From Porcincola sp945869225 (GTDB lineage: Bacteria > Bacillota > Clostridia > Lachnospirales > Lachnospiraceae), in the NCBI RefSeq assembly GCF_052118625.1, contig NZ_JBQKGW010000021.1:1-45508 (forward strand): 45,508 bases of DNA, in the 5' to 3' direction. The notes below the pieces were generated by a model that was not told the DNA's origin, searched no databases, and worked only from the letters and a program-made list of their open reading frames with translations. A program made the position numbers and the translations under genes. Numbering within the stretch: the stretch's first letter is position 1; the number at the start of each line of letters is the position of its first letter. This document shows, one piece after another, positions 32,351-40,921 of this stretch.

Positions 32351-34120
32351 ATGGAACATATGGACAAGAAAACACTCATCCGTGTGATTGACTCTGCCAT
32401 GCATCGTGTCCCTGCTGATCTGGTCATCTACAACTGCCAGATTGTGGATGTCTTCACCGGGACCGTCCGGCCAGGCTCCATCGCAATCACCGACGGCCTG
32501 ATTGTCGGCTTTGGCGATGACTACCGCGGGCAGGAGGAGATCGACGCCGGCGGCGCATACGCAGCGCCGGGACTGATCGACGGACATATCCATATCGAGT
32601 CCACATACACCTCGCCCGAGGAGTTCGGGCGCATGGTGGTTCCGCGCGGTACGACGACCGTCATCGCGGATCCGCACGAGATCACGAATGTCTACGGCCT
32701 TGAAGGCTTGAATTACATGATCCGGGCAGCGTCCAGGACGGAGCTGTCCGTCCGGTACATGATTCCAAGCTGCGTGCCGGCGACTCCATTTGAGGACGCC
32801 GGAGCGGTTGTCAATGCCTTCGACATGCAGTGGCCGATGCAGGACCGGCATGTTCCGGGACTTGGTGAGTTCATGAACGTTCCCGGAATTCTGGAGAAGA
32901 ACGACGACGACCTGAACAAGCTGCTGGTCGCTCTGTCGATGCACAAGGTGATTGACGGGCACAGCCCGGGGCTGGAGGGCGCGGGACTGAATGCGTATAT
33001 CGCCGCAGGGGTGAAAACGGATCATGAGTGCACGACGGTGAAGGAGATGGAGGACCGTCTGGAGCGCGGGATGTATGTCCAGCTGCGGGACGGGTCCGCC
33101 TGCCATGACCTGGAGAATCTGATTCCAGGCATCACACCGTACAATTACAGAAGACTGATCCTCTGCTCGGATGACCGGCAGCCGAAGACCATCCTGAACG
33201 AGGGGCATATCGACAGCCATCTGCGGAAGCTCGTGAAGGCCGGCATTGATCCGGTCATGGCCATCTGCATGGCGACGCTCAATGCGGCGGAGTGCTATAA
33301 GCTCGAGGACCGCGGCGCGCTGGCCCCGGGCAGGCGGGCGGACATTGTGCTGTTTGACAATCTGAAGGATTTCGGTGTAAAGACCGTCTTGATTGAGGGC
33401 AAGAAGGTCGCCGAGAACGGCCGGTACCTGCTGTCCTATGAGAAGGCGCCGATCTACTCTGTCAGAGGATCGATGCACGTGAAGGCATTCACCGAGGACG
33501 ACCTGCGGCTGCATCTGAAGAGCGATTTTGTGAAGACCATCGAGATCATCCCAGGCGGAATCCGCACGAAGGAGACCGACTTGCACGTAAAGCTGGACAC
33601 AGGCGGGGACTTTGTCTTCGAGCCCGGCAAGGATGTGGCGAAGATCGCGGTGCTGGAACGGCACCACAACACCGGGCGGATCGGACTGGGGCTGCTGAAG
33701 GGCTACGGCATCCAGCAGGGTGCTGTCGCGCTGTCGGTTGCGCACGATTCCCACAACATCATCTGTGTGGGCGTCTCCAACACGGAAATGAGCGCGGCGA
33801 TCCACGCCTTGATTGATCAGGAGGGTGGCTTTGTCCTCGTGAAAGATGGAAAGGTTATTGCGTCGCTGCCGCTTCCGATTGCCGGTCTGATGAGCGACCG
33901 CAGCGGTGAGGAGGTCGCGCAGGCGCTGGAGGTGCTGCACAACACCGCCTACGACATTCTCGGCGTCAGCCATACGGTTGAGCCGATCATGACGCTGTGC
34001 TTCATGTCCCTGATTGTCATCCCGGACATCAAGATCACAGACCGCGGCCTGTTCGACATGAAGAAATTCGCATTCACCAAGATTGAAGCGGAAAATGCCG
34101 GGGATAAGACTCTCGTCTGA
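32351..34120 (+). CDS. ade: Adenine deaminase
   Basis: This 589-residue enzyme of the amidohydrolase superfamily converts adenine to hypoxanthine, feeding the purine hydroxylase route. APGLIDGHIHIESTYTSPEEF (core GLIDGHIHIES, about residues 76-86) holds the metal His pair. RGTTTVIADPHEITNVYG follows, and later HSPGLEG and LCSDDRQP supply the catalytic Asp. The C-terminal adenine deaminase domain has SVAHDSHNIICVG. A strong AAGGAGG lies eight bases before the ATG. Expression is likely driven by the promoter at 32132-32159 and ends at 34176-34216. Confidence 0.95.
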   Translation: MEHMDKKTLIRVIDSAMHRVPADLVIYNCQIVDVFTGTVRPGSIAITDGLIVGFGDDYRGQEEIDAGGAYAAPGLIDGHIHIESTYTSPEEFGRMVVPRGTTTVIADPHEITNVYGLEGLNYMIRAASRTELSVRYMIPSCVPATPFEDAGAVVNAFDMQWPMQDRHVPGLGEFMNVPGILEKNDDDLNKLLVALSMHKVIDGHSPGLEGAGLNAYIAAGVKTDHECTTVKEMEDRLERGMYVQLRDGSACHDLENLIPGITPYNYRRLILCSDDRQPKTILNEGHIDSHLRKLVKAGIDPVMAICMATLNAAECYKLEDRGALAPGRRADIVLFDNLKDFGVKTVLIEGKKVAENGRYLLSYEKAPIYSVRGSMHVKAFTEDDLRLHLKSDFVKTIEIIPGGIRTKETDLHVKLDTGGDFVFEPGKDVAKIAVLERHHNTGRIGLGLLKGYGIQQGAVALSVAHDSHNIICVGVSNTEMSAAIHALIDQEGGFVLVKDGKVIASLPLPIAGLMSDRSGEEVAQALEVLHNTAYDILGVSHTVEPIMTLCFMSLIVIPDIKITDRGLFDMKKFAFTKIEAENAGDKTLV

Positions 34121-34175
34121 ATGAGTGTCCAGCCGTCATGTCTGTCCCTTGCTTGCCGCCTGAGCCCCTCCAGCT

Positions 34176-34216
34176 GCTCCTCCAGCTGCCCTGCCAGGGC
34201 AGCCGGAGGAGCTTTT
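34176..34216 (+). terminator. Rho-independent terminator after ade
   Basis: Nearly perfect hairpin: GCTCCTCC (34176-34183) with GGAGGAGC (34205-34212), and inner CTGCCC (34186-34191) with GGGCAG (34197-34202), followed by TTTT. The T run overlaps the stop codon of the converging yqeC-mocA gene. Confidence 0.9.
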
Positions 34217-35705
34217 ATCCTATAAATGGCACGTCATCGCATTTTTGATCAATATCGCGAAGGACGGACTCTTCTGTGTAGAAATAGTAGGCGTCCCACG
34301 GGCGCTGCCGGATCAGGCGCATCGCGCCTCTGTCTCCATGAAGCGCAAGCAGGTCGTCTGCCACCCGCCCCCGGTCGAGCCGAAACGCACCGGGGACGGT
34401 TGTTGTAACCGTTCTCTCTGTTTCATTCCGGACAGCCATGCAGCCGTAGGGTTTGCCTGAGCAGATGCAGTCACAGACAAACCGGGTGATCAGCCGCCCT
34501 TCCAGATACGGCATGTCTGCCGCAAAGAATACGACAAGCTGCGCATGGTCTGCGAGGGCTTTCCGCGTGCCAATCCGGATGGAGGAAGTGATCCCTTCCT
34601 CTGCCATGTGGTTTTCCAGATACGTGATGCTCTCCTCTCCCAGATCTGCTGTTTTCTGCATGATCTCCGGGTATCTGGTCACAACACCGATTCCCACCTT
34701 CACATGATATTCCTGGAGCTGCTGTGCAGACTGCACCATGTGTGCCAGCGCGTGCATATACAGCGGGTGGCCATGAAGGTCTGACAGAAGCTTGTTCTCA
34801 TGTTCCGAGTACCGCCTTCCGAAACCTGATGCCATCAGGATGAAGGTCACGTCCGTAACCTGCCTTGCCGCGCCGGAACGGTACATATCACTCAGATAGT
34901 AGGAGCTCCGGATCCATGGAAACCGCACCCGGAGCGGCCGGATGTAGCAGGCTTCCGCCAAATGGAGCAGCTGCGTTTCTGTCAGCGGCTCTTCAGGCAA
35001 CATCCCATCATCCGCAAGCTTCTGATTCGCTTTCTCTTCATGACATGCTGCACCTGCAGTCTTTGCACTGCCGCCTTCATCCTGAACTTTCCCTTCCATG
35101 CAGATGGTGTGGAACAAGGCCGCATTGTAATGCTGGCAGACAGACTGCGGCAGCCGTCCGACGGCATGACGCCCCATTACGACAACGACCTCATCTGTGG
35201 CCGGCGGCAGGACAGGCTCCCCCTCAAGCGGGATTTTCGCCGGCATAGAGCGGCTCCCGTCTGCCTCCACAAATACGATATCGTACACCCCGCAGATCTC
35301 CCGGAATGCTTCCGGAGACACCGGGCCAAGCTTCCAGCCCTGCTGCGCACTTTCCGGTGCGCCGCCCCGTGTGGACATGTATGACCGCCCGTCCATGCCC
35401 TGCGGCCTTCCAAAGTATGCCACGCCCTTCACGACTGCTGCCGGCTCTGTCTCGTCCCCGCTCCGGCTTTCGCGGATTCCATACTCCACGCAGGGGTTAT
35501 AGATGTGGGTTGTCGTGGTCACAGCCACACGCTTTCCCTCCAGCGCCAGTTTTTCCGCCTGCTGCCGGATATATGTACTCTTCCCCCCGGCACCGGCAAC
35601 TGCAATCACAAGCGCACGCCGGACAGGGCTTGCTTCCTGCTCCTTGTCTCTCCGCTGCCTCTGGTAGTACGTGATCTGTTTTCTTCTGCGCGCCTTAGGC
35701 ATCAT
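34215..35705 (-). CDS. yqeC: YqeC-MocA fusion: selenium cofactor biosynthesis protein YqeC joined to a molybdopterin nucleotidyltransferase-like domain
   Basis: This 496-residue protein has two parts normally found as separate genes. The N-terminal YqeC domain (about 30-270) has a P-loop, VIAVAGAGGKSTYIR, then AVTTTTHIYNP and DIVFVEADGSRSMPAKIPLEGEPVLP (shortened core EADGSRSMPAK). A linker with GGSAKTAGAA follows. The C-terminal half (about 285-496) is a MobA/MocA-like nucleotidyltransferase opening FILMASGFGRRYSEHENKLL, with VVFFAADMPYL as the metal motif. It would prepare the cytidylylated or selenated molybdenum cofactor for the hydroxylase. ATG 35705 is chosen for AGAGGG seven bases before it. 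The frame extends upstream to a GTG at 35750. Confidence 0.88.
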   Translation of the reverse strand: MMPKARRRKQITYYQRQRRDKEQEASPVRRALVIAVAGAGGKSTYIRQQAEKLALEGKRVAVTTTTHIYNPCVEYGIRESRSGDETEPAAVVKGVAYFGRPQGMDGRSYMSTRGGAPESAQQGWKLGPVSPEAFREICGVYDIVFVEADGSRSMPAKIPLEGEPVLPPATDEVVVVMGRHAVGRLPQSVCQHYNAALFHTICMEGKVQDEGGSAKTAGAACHEEKANQKLADDGMLPEEPLTETQLLHLAEACYIRPLRVRFPWIRSSYYLSDMYRSGAARQVTDVTFILMASGFGRRYSEHENKLLSDLHGHPLYMHALAHMVQSAQQLQEYHVKVGIGVVTRYPEIMQKTADLGEESITYLENHMAEEGITSSIRIGTRKALADHAQLVVFFAADMPYLEGRLITRFVCDCICSGKPYGCMAVRNETERTVTTTVPGAFRLDRGRVADDLLALHGDRGAMRLIRQRPWDAYYFYTEESVLRDIDQKCDDVPFIG

Positions 35706-35803
35706 CCTGCTGCCCTCTTGATTCCGCCCCACTCTGTCTGTTATACACACGGCCTGCTTTGCTCTGCTCTGCCTGCCCCGCTCTGCCGCTCTGCTTCTCC
35801 GCT

Positions 35804-37498
35804 TTACTGAACGCTGTTGATCAGGCTGAAGATTTCGTCCCGGATCGCCTCATTCACACTTGCCGCAGCCTTCGCGCTCTCCTGCCTTGAATAGAAATAG
35901 AACTTGATTTTCGGCTCGGTTCCGGACGGGCGGACCGCAAACCAGCTGCCGTTGTCGAGGAAGAAGCGAAGGACATTTGATGCCGGGATATCCTCATAGC
36001 CATCCTTGTAGTCGATCACCTGCGTGACCTTGAAGCCGGCCACCTGCATCGGCAGGTTTCCGCGCAGCCAGGTCATCATCCGCCCGATACGAGCGGCACC
36101 CTCCACGCCCTTCAGAACAATATTCGGTTCCAGCTCATTGTAGAAGCCATACTGCTCAAAAATCTCCTCCAGCACCTGCCAGAGTGTCTTTCCCTGCTTC
36201 TTGTAGTAGGCAGCAGCTTCTGCCACCAGCATACCGGCGCTGATGCCGTCCTTATCGCGGATCTGAGGGCAGGAGGCATAGCCGACCGACTCCTCATAAC
36301 CAAACAGATACTGGTAGCCGAGCTTCTCCACTTCCGGAATACGCCCGCAGATGTTCTTGAACCCGGTCAGCGACTCGAACATCCGGACCCCGTAGGACTT
36401 TGCGATCTCGGTGGAAAGCGTAGATGTCACGATGGACTTCACCATTGCGCCATTGGCCGGAAGCGTGCCCGCCGCCTTCCTGCCCTCCAGGATATAGTTC
36501 ACCAGAAGATAGCCCGTCTGGTTGCCGTTCAGCGGAACATATGTGCCGTCGGCAGAAAGGATTTCGATCGCAAACCGGTCTGCGTCCGGATCCGTCGCCA
36601 TCAGAAGCTCCGCACCGGTCGATTGCCCAAGCTGCTCGGAGAGGCGGAACGCCTTCGGATCCTCCGGGTTCGGATACCCGACCGTCGTGAAGTCCGGATC
36701 CGGGCTTTGCTGCTCCGGCACGATGTGGAAGTTCGTAAAGCCCCGGTCGGCCATCATCCGACTGAACGGCACGGCACCCGCACCGTTCAGTGGCGTGTAG
36801 ACGATCGGAAGGGAAAGATCCAGCTCGTCGCCGTCGTGGATCGCAATCGACTCGATCTCGTCGAGATACATACGGTCATACTCCGGGCCGAGCACCGTGA
36901 TCATCCCGCTTCTTTTCAGCGCTTCGACATCCCCGCGGCGCACTCCTTCAAAGTAGTCGACCTTCTCGATTTCCGCCATCATGCCGTCCGCCACATCAGA
37001 GCTGACCTGGCAGCCGTCCTCCCAGTAGGCCTTGTAACCATTGTATTCCTTCGGATTGTGGGAGGCCGTGATGTTGATGCCCGAGACCGTTCCAAGCTTC
37101 CGGATCAGGAAAGCCAGCTCCGGGGTCGGCCGGAGATCCGGAAATGTATAGACCCTGATTCCTGCCCCTGCGAAGATGCCGGCCGTCAACTCGGAGAATT
37201 CCTTTGAAAAATGGCGAGGATCGTGCGCGATGATGACGCCCTTTTTCTTTGCCGCCTCGCCCTGTGCGCAGATATAGTTCGCGATCCCCTGTGTCGCACG
37301 TCCGACGGTGTACATGTTCATGCAGTTCGTCCCGGCAGCGACAATGCCCCTCAGGCCGGCTGTCCCGAACTTCAGATCCTGGTTGAACCGCTCCCTGATC
37401 TCCTTCTCATTATCCCTGATCGTCTCAAGCTCCGCCCTGAGCGGATCGTCCTTTGGCAGTTTCTCCATCCAGATGCTGTACCGTTCCCTGTAATCCAT
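35804..37498 (-). CDS. pgcA: Phosphoglucomutase (phospho-sugar mutase, PgcA type)
   Basis: This 564-residue alpha-D-phosphohexomutase interconverts glucose-1-P and glucose-6-P and so feeds sugar nucleotide synthesis. The active serine loop is GINITASHNPKEYNGYKAYW (about residues 122-141), metal loop DPDADRFAIEI, sugar loop FGYEESVGYASCP and phosphate loop RPSGTEPKIKFY. ATG 37498 is chosen since AAGGAGG lies six bases ahead. The open frame upstream overlaps the neighbouring gene. No direct link to the capsule locus in transcription is seen, but its product is a precursor. Confidence 0.93.
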   Translation of the reverse strand: MDYRERYSIWMEKLPKDDPLRAELETIRDNEKEIRERFNQDLKFGTAGLRGIVAAGTNCMNMYTVGRATQGIANYICAQGEAAKKKGVIIAHDPRHFSKEFSELTAGIFAGAGIRVYTFPDLRPTPELAFLIRKLGTVSGINITASHNPKEYNGYKAYWEDGCQVSSDVADGMMAEIEKVDYFEGVRRGDVEALKRSGMITVLGPEYDRMYLDEIESIAIHDGDELDLSLPIVYTPLNGAGAVPFSRMMADRGFTNFHIVPEQQSPDPDFTTVGYPNPEDPKAFRLSEQLGQSTGAELLMATDPDADRFAIEILSADGTYVPLNGNQTGYLLVNYILEGRKAAGTLPANGAMVKSIVTSTLSTEIAKSYGVRMFESLTGFKNICGRIPEVEKLGYQYLFGYEESVGYASCPQIRDKDGISAGMLVAEAAAYYKKQGKTLWQVLEEIFEQYGFYNELEPNIVLKGVEGAARIGRMMTWLRGNLPMQVAGFKVTQVIDYKDGYEDIPASNVLRFFLDNGSWFAVRPSGTEPKIKFYFYSRQESAKAAASVNEAIRDEIFSLINSVQ

Positions 37499-37544
37499 CT
37501 GTTCCTCCTTGTATTCAATGTTTGCCTGTGCCGCTCTCCCTGTA

Positions 37545-40500
37545 TCACGCATCTAAGCGCTTCAAGATGGTTGCCGCAAGATCCTCGGGTTTCCCAAAGA
37601 AATATCCCTGCAGCTGCCTGCAGCCCAGCTCGCGCAGAATCTTCTCCTGATCTTCTGTCTCGATTCCCTCGCAGACCGTCCCGATCCCGAGCTTGTCCGC
37701 CATCTGAATCATCTCCGAGAGGATGACATAGTTCCGGCTGTCCCGAGTGAGGCCTTTCGTAAACTGCATGTCGATCTTCATCACATCGAACTCGAAGGTC
37801 TGGAGCGTGTTGAGCGTGGAGTACCCGCTCCCGAAATCGTCCATCCAGACCTGGAATCCCTGCTCACGGAACCGGCTGACCTCTCTCCGGATCAGATTGC
37901 TGTCCTTTGCAAATGCACTCTCGGTGATCTCCATCACGAAGAAATCTCTCGAATAGCCTGAACGATCGACTCTGTCGCAGATCTCCTCTACCATGTCACA
38001 GCTTTCAAAATCGTATCTGGAGAGGTTGATTGAGACCGGGACGAGCCGGATGCCCGCCTTCTCCTTCTCCCTGAGATCCCGGATCACATTGTCGAGCATC
38101 GTCAGGTCCAGCAAAGCTGTCAGATGATTCTGCTCGAGTACCGGCACAAAGGCGGCCGGCGACAGGATTCCGAAGACCGGGTCCTTCCACCTGACCAGCG
38201 CCTCCTCGTGGCAGATTCTTCCGGTCTTCGCGTCCATGATCGGCTGGTAGTAGGTCAGGATATGACCGGCCGCGATCGCCTCGTCGATATGATCAAAGAT
38301 GTACTGCTGCCGCGCCTTCATCTCTCCCAGACTGCTGTCATAGACGGCATACAGCCGCTTCTTATCCTGGTGAATGCTGTTGCAGGCCAGCATCGCGCGA
38401 TCACAGCAGAGGTTCGACAGCTCTCCCGGCTGGTTGTAGTAGATCCCTGCCTGTACACTTACGCCCGTTTCCCTGCGCACATTGTTTTGAAGCTGCTGCA
38501 GCTGCCCGGTAAGATTCTCATCATACGTCATCAGTATGAAATGATCCGCCCCCACGCGGGACAGCAGACGGTTAGGCCAGTACTTACGGATAATCGACGC
38601 AATTTGACTGAGGAGATCATCCCCCTTGCGGAAACCATTCGCCTGATTGTATGCGGCAAAGCCCTGCACATTCAAAAAAACAAAAACCGGCTTTCTTGAA
38701 TAATCAACGACATTCTTCAGTAAGTCTTCAGCTGTCACGATAAAGAACGCGATATTTGGCAAACCGGTCACCGGATCCGACTGATCCTGCGGTGCCTTGA
38801 TTCTGAAGTGTGAAACCAGCTTCTCAGGCGCTATTTTCTTCGGATCAAAGCTTCCTCCGGAAACGTGCGTCTTGTCTTCGATCTTTGCATCGAACGCGGA
38901 GACATCCGCTTGGCGGATCATTTCTGTGACATCTGCCCTGCCCGCTGGCACACCAAATGCATAGCCACATGAACTGGACGGGTGCACCACCACATCATCC
39001 ATGTCAAGATGCCGAAGTGCCTCAATGCAGTCCTGGGCCATCGTCAGGCATTTCTCCTCAGACGTATCCGTCAGAACCGCCAGAAACTCATCCCCGCCGT
39101 ACCGGTAACTGTACGCCTCTCCGAAATGGCTGACCAGGATGCTGCCGAAGGCCTTCAGAACTTCATCCCCTCTTGCGTGACTGTACATATCGTTGAAGAA
39201 CTTGAAGTTGTCCACATCAAAGAACAAGATGGCCGTCTCCCGGTTCAGAAACGTCGGGTAATCCTTCTCCAACGCATAACGATTCTTCATGCCGGTCAGC
39301 GCGTCATGCTCAGCTGCATACTGTGCCTCTATGCTGTTCTCCCGCAGCCGCTGCTCTGATCTGGCCAGCTTTCGGGCGAAGACAACCTGCCTGCGGTAGA
39401 CATCAGCCAGGACGGCCAGCAGGATCAGAAACCCGATGGCAATAAAGCTCGCCGGAATCAGCACTTTCCGATAGACCCGGAAGAAAGACTTCGGCATGTT
39501 GACCAGGACGGTGCCGTCCGGAAGCAGGCTTTTATCAAGACCATACTTTTCCAGCATCTGGTCGTCGAAGATGTAGGTTCCTATGCTCTTTGTATAGAGC
39601 GGGATGTCAGAGGGGCTTATGCCATCATTTACAATCCGGGCAGCCTGCTCACCGGCAATCTTCGCGGCTTCTGTCATATTGTAGATTTTTCCGCCGGTAA
39701 TCCCGCTGCCGATCCCGACGGAGGAGTTGCGGAATATCGGGATCTTCGCACAGCTGTTCAGGATTTTGACCGTGTCCGGGATCGCATAGTGCCTGCCGTC
39801 CGCGTCCTCGAAGGCGCAGGCATAGATCAGGATGACCGTATCGTCATAGGAAGCGACCTTCTCCTTGAACTGAGAGAGCGAGAGCTGCGAGGTATTCAGG
39901 AACTCGAAGCTCAGATTGTGAAACATCGGCATGATCGTCCGCATGCTGACCTGGTCGCCCATCCCGGTCTTTGTGTCGTCTACGATCTCCACGACCTTCT
40001 CGCTCTTTGGCAGGAGCTTTTCCGCCAGCACGATCGTGTCCTGGAGATACTGTTCCTCGATGGAACCGGTTGTGAGCGGATTGCGGACTGCCCGCCGCGC
40101 GTGCTTGCGGTCATTGACAGCAAAGAAGACAACCGGGATGTCCTTGAACAGCTCATTCCGGTACCGCTCGACGAAGGACAGTGCCGCGTCATCCCCCGCG
40201 AGAACCACATCGTAGGGATCGTGATGGGCAAGCCGGTACTTCAGCGTCTGGTAATTGAGGTCTCTGTTCGCATCGTCCTGGTAGTTCTTTGAGTCCAGGT
40301 ACTCCGCGTCATAATCCATATCATTGGCATACAGAGACTGGTTCAGGCCTGTGATCTGGTCCATGTAGGTTGGGAAGGTCGGACTGTAGGAGGACAGGAA
40401 CAGGGCGTGGTGGCTGCCAGAAAACGAGCCGGTATCGTAGACCGTAACCTGCGCGTCCCGCTCTTCTTTTTCACTGGCATTCTGTTGCGAGGTGTAGAGG

Positions 40501-40694
40501 ATCTGCGCAGATCCTGACCCAACCAGAAACAGCGCAAAGAAAACAAGCAGAAACTTCATCTTTCTGCCCCAGCCCCGGCTTTTTGCCTTATATGGAGTAC
40601 CTGCCACAGCTTTCTTCATACCCATATCCCAACAATCGTCTGACTGTTCCCGGTGCCCCATAGCAGCTGCCGGGATATCCTCCTCATCTATCAT
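37545..40694 (-). CDS. Membrane diguanylate cyclase/phosphodiesterase: substrate-binding sensor, GGDEF, degenerate GGDEF, EAL
   Basis: This is a 1049-residue c-di-GMP signalling protein. A transmembrane helix at about 46-66 precedes an extracytoplasmic domain (about 90-400, HALFLSSYSPTFPTYMDQI) like ABC-type sugar or amino acid binding proteins. A second helix follows (about 418-438). The first GGDEF domain is intact (SYRYGGDEFLAVL, about 555-567). A second has lost the signature (RVGADHFILM). The EAL domain (about 800-1045) keeps EEALVRW, MEITESAF, MDDFGSGYS and KIDMQF. So both synthesis and breakdown are possible. The start is uncertain: no ribosome site precedes ATG 40694, and MGMKK at 40625 is an alternative. 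Confidence 0.9.
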   Translation of the reverse strand: MIDEEDIPAAAMGHREQSDDCWDMGMKKAVAGTPYKAKSRGWGRKMKFLLVFFALFLVGSGSAQILYTSQQNASEKEERDAQVTVYDTGSFSGSHHALFLSSYSPTFPTYMDQITGLNQSLYANDMDYDAEYLDSKNYQDDANRDLNYQTLKYRLAHHDPYDVVLAGDDAALSFVERYRNELFKDIPVVFFAVNDRKHARRAVRNPLTTGSIEEQYLQDTIVLAEKLLPKSEKVVEIVDDTKTGMGDQVSMRTIMPMFHNLSFEFLNTSQLSLSQFKEKVASYDDTVILIYACAFEDADGRHYAIPDTVKILNSCAKIPIFRNSSVGIGSGITGGKIYNMTEAAKIAGEQAARIVNDGISPSDIPLYTKSIGTYIFDDQMLEKYGLDKSLLPDGTVLVNMPKSFFRVYRKVLIPASFIAIGFLILLAVLADVYRRQVVFARKLARSEQRLRENSIEAQYAAEHDALTGMKNRYALEKDYPTFLNRETAILFFDVDNFKFFNDMYSHARGDEVLKAFGSILVSHFGEAYSYRYGGDEFLAVLTDTSEEKCLTMAQDCIEALRHLDMDDVVVHPSSSCGYAFGVPAGRADVTEMIRQADVSAFDAKIEDKTHVSGGSFDPKKIAPEKLVSHFRIKAPQDQSDPVTGLPNIAFFIVTAEDLLKNVVDYSRKPVFVFLNVQGFAAYNQANGFRKGDDLLSQIASIIRKYWPNRLLSRVGADHFILMTYDENLTGQLQQLQNNVRRETGVSVQAGIYYNQPGELSNLCCDRAMLACNSIHQDKKRLYAVYDSSLGEMKARQQYIFDHIDEAIAAGHILTYYQPIMDAKTGRICHEEALVRWKDPVFGILSPAAFVPVLEQNHLTALLDLTMLDNVIRDLREKEKAGIRLVPVSINLSRYDFESCDMVEEICDRVDRSGYSRDFFVMEITESAFAKDSNLIRREVSRFREQGFQVWMDDFGSGYSTLNTLQTFEFDVMKIDMQFTKGLTRDSRNYVILSEMIQMADKLGIGTVCEGIETEDQEKILRELGCRQLQGYFFGKPEDLAATILKRLDA

Positions 40695-40875
40695 ATTTTT
40701 ATATATTACCGCATTTCAGCGGCAGATGCACCTGCTGATTCACGATACATTTGTCATAGCTGGCAGAATCCGACCGGCATTCCCCCATATATTTTTTTGC
40801 CCAATCGCCTCCGATAATGTCATAATTATAATATTATTGGTCAATTCTCTGTATCGTTTTTAAGTATAAGGATAT

Positions 40876-40897
40876 TATAATGTAATCTCAATTGAGA
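40876..40897 (+). promoter_or_regulatory. Promoter -10 box and 12-bp palindrome before the glucosidase operon
   Basis: A perfect TATAAT at 40876-40881 is followed by the exact palindrome TCTCAATTGAGA (40886-40897) at the expected transcript start. The -35 region is weak, consistent with an activator. The palindrome is a candidate operator for a sugar-responsive regulator. Confidence 0.5.
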
Positions 40898-40921
40898 CAG
40901 TTTTTCCCAGGGAGGTTATTC

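Noticed and set aside
32159..33973. Minus-strand open frame of 604 codons opposite adenine deaminase.
   Set aside because: Low-complexity His/Arg/Val-rich shadow of a clear adenine deaminase; no ribosome site or motif.
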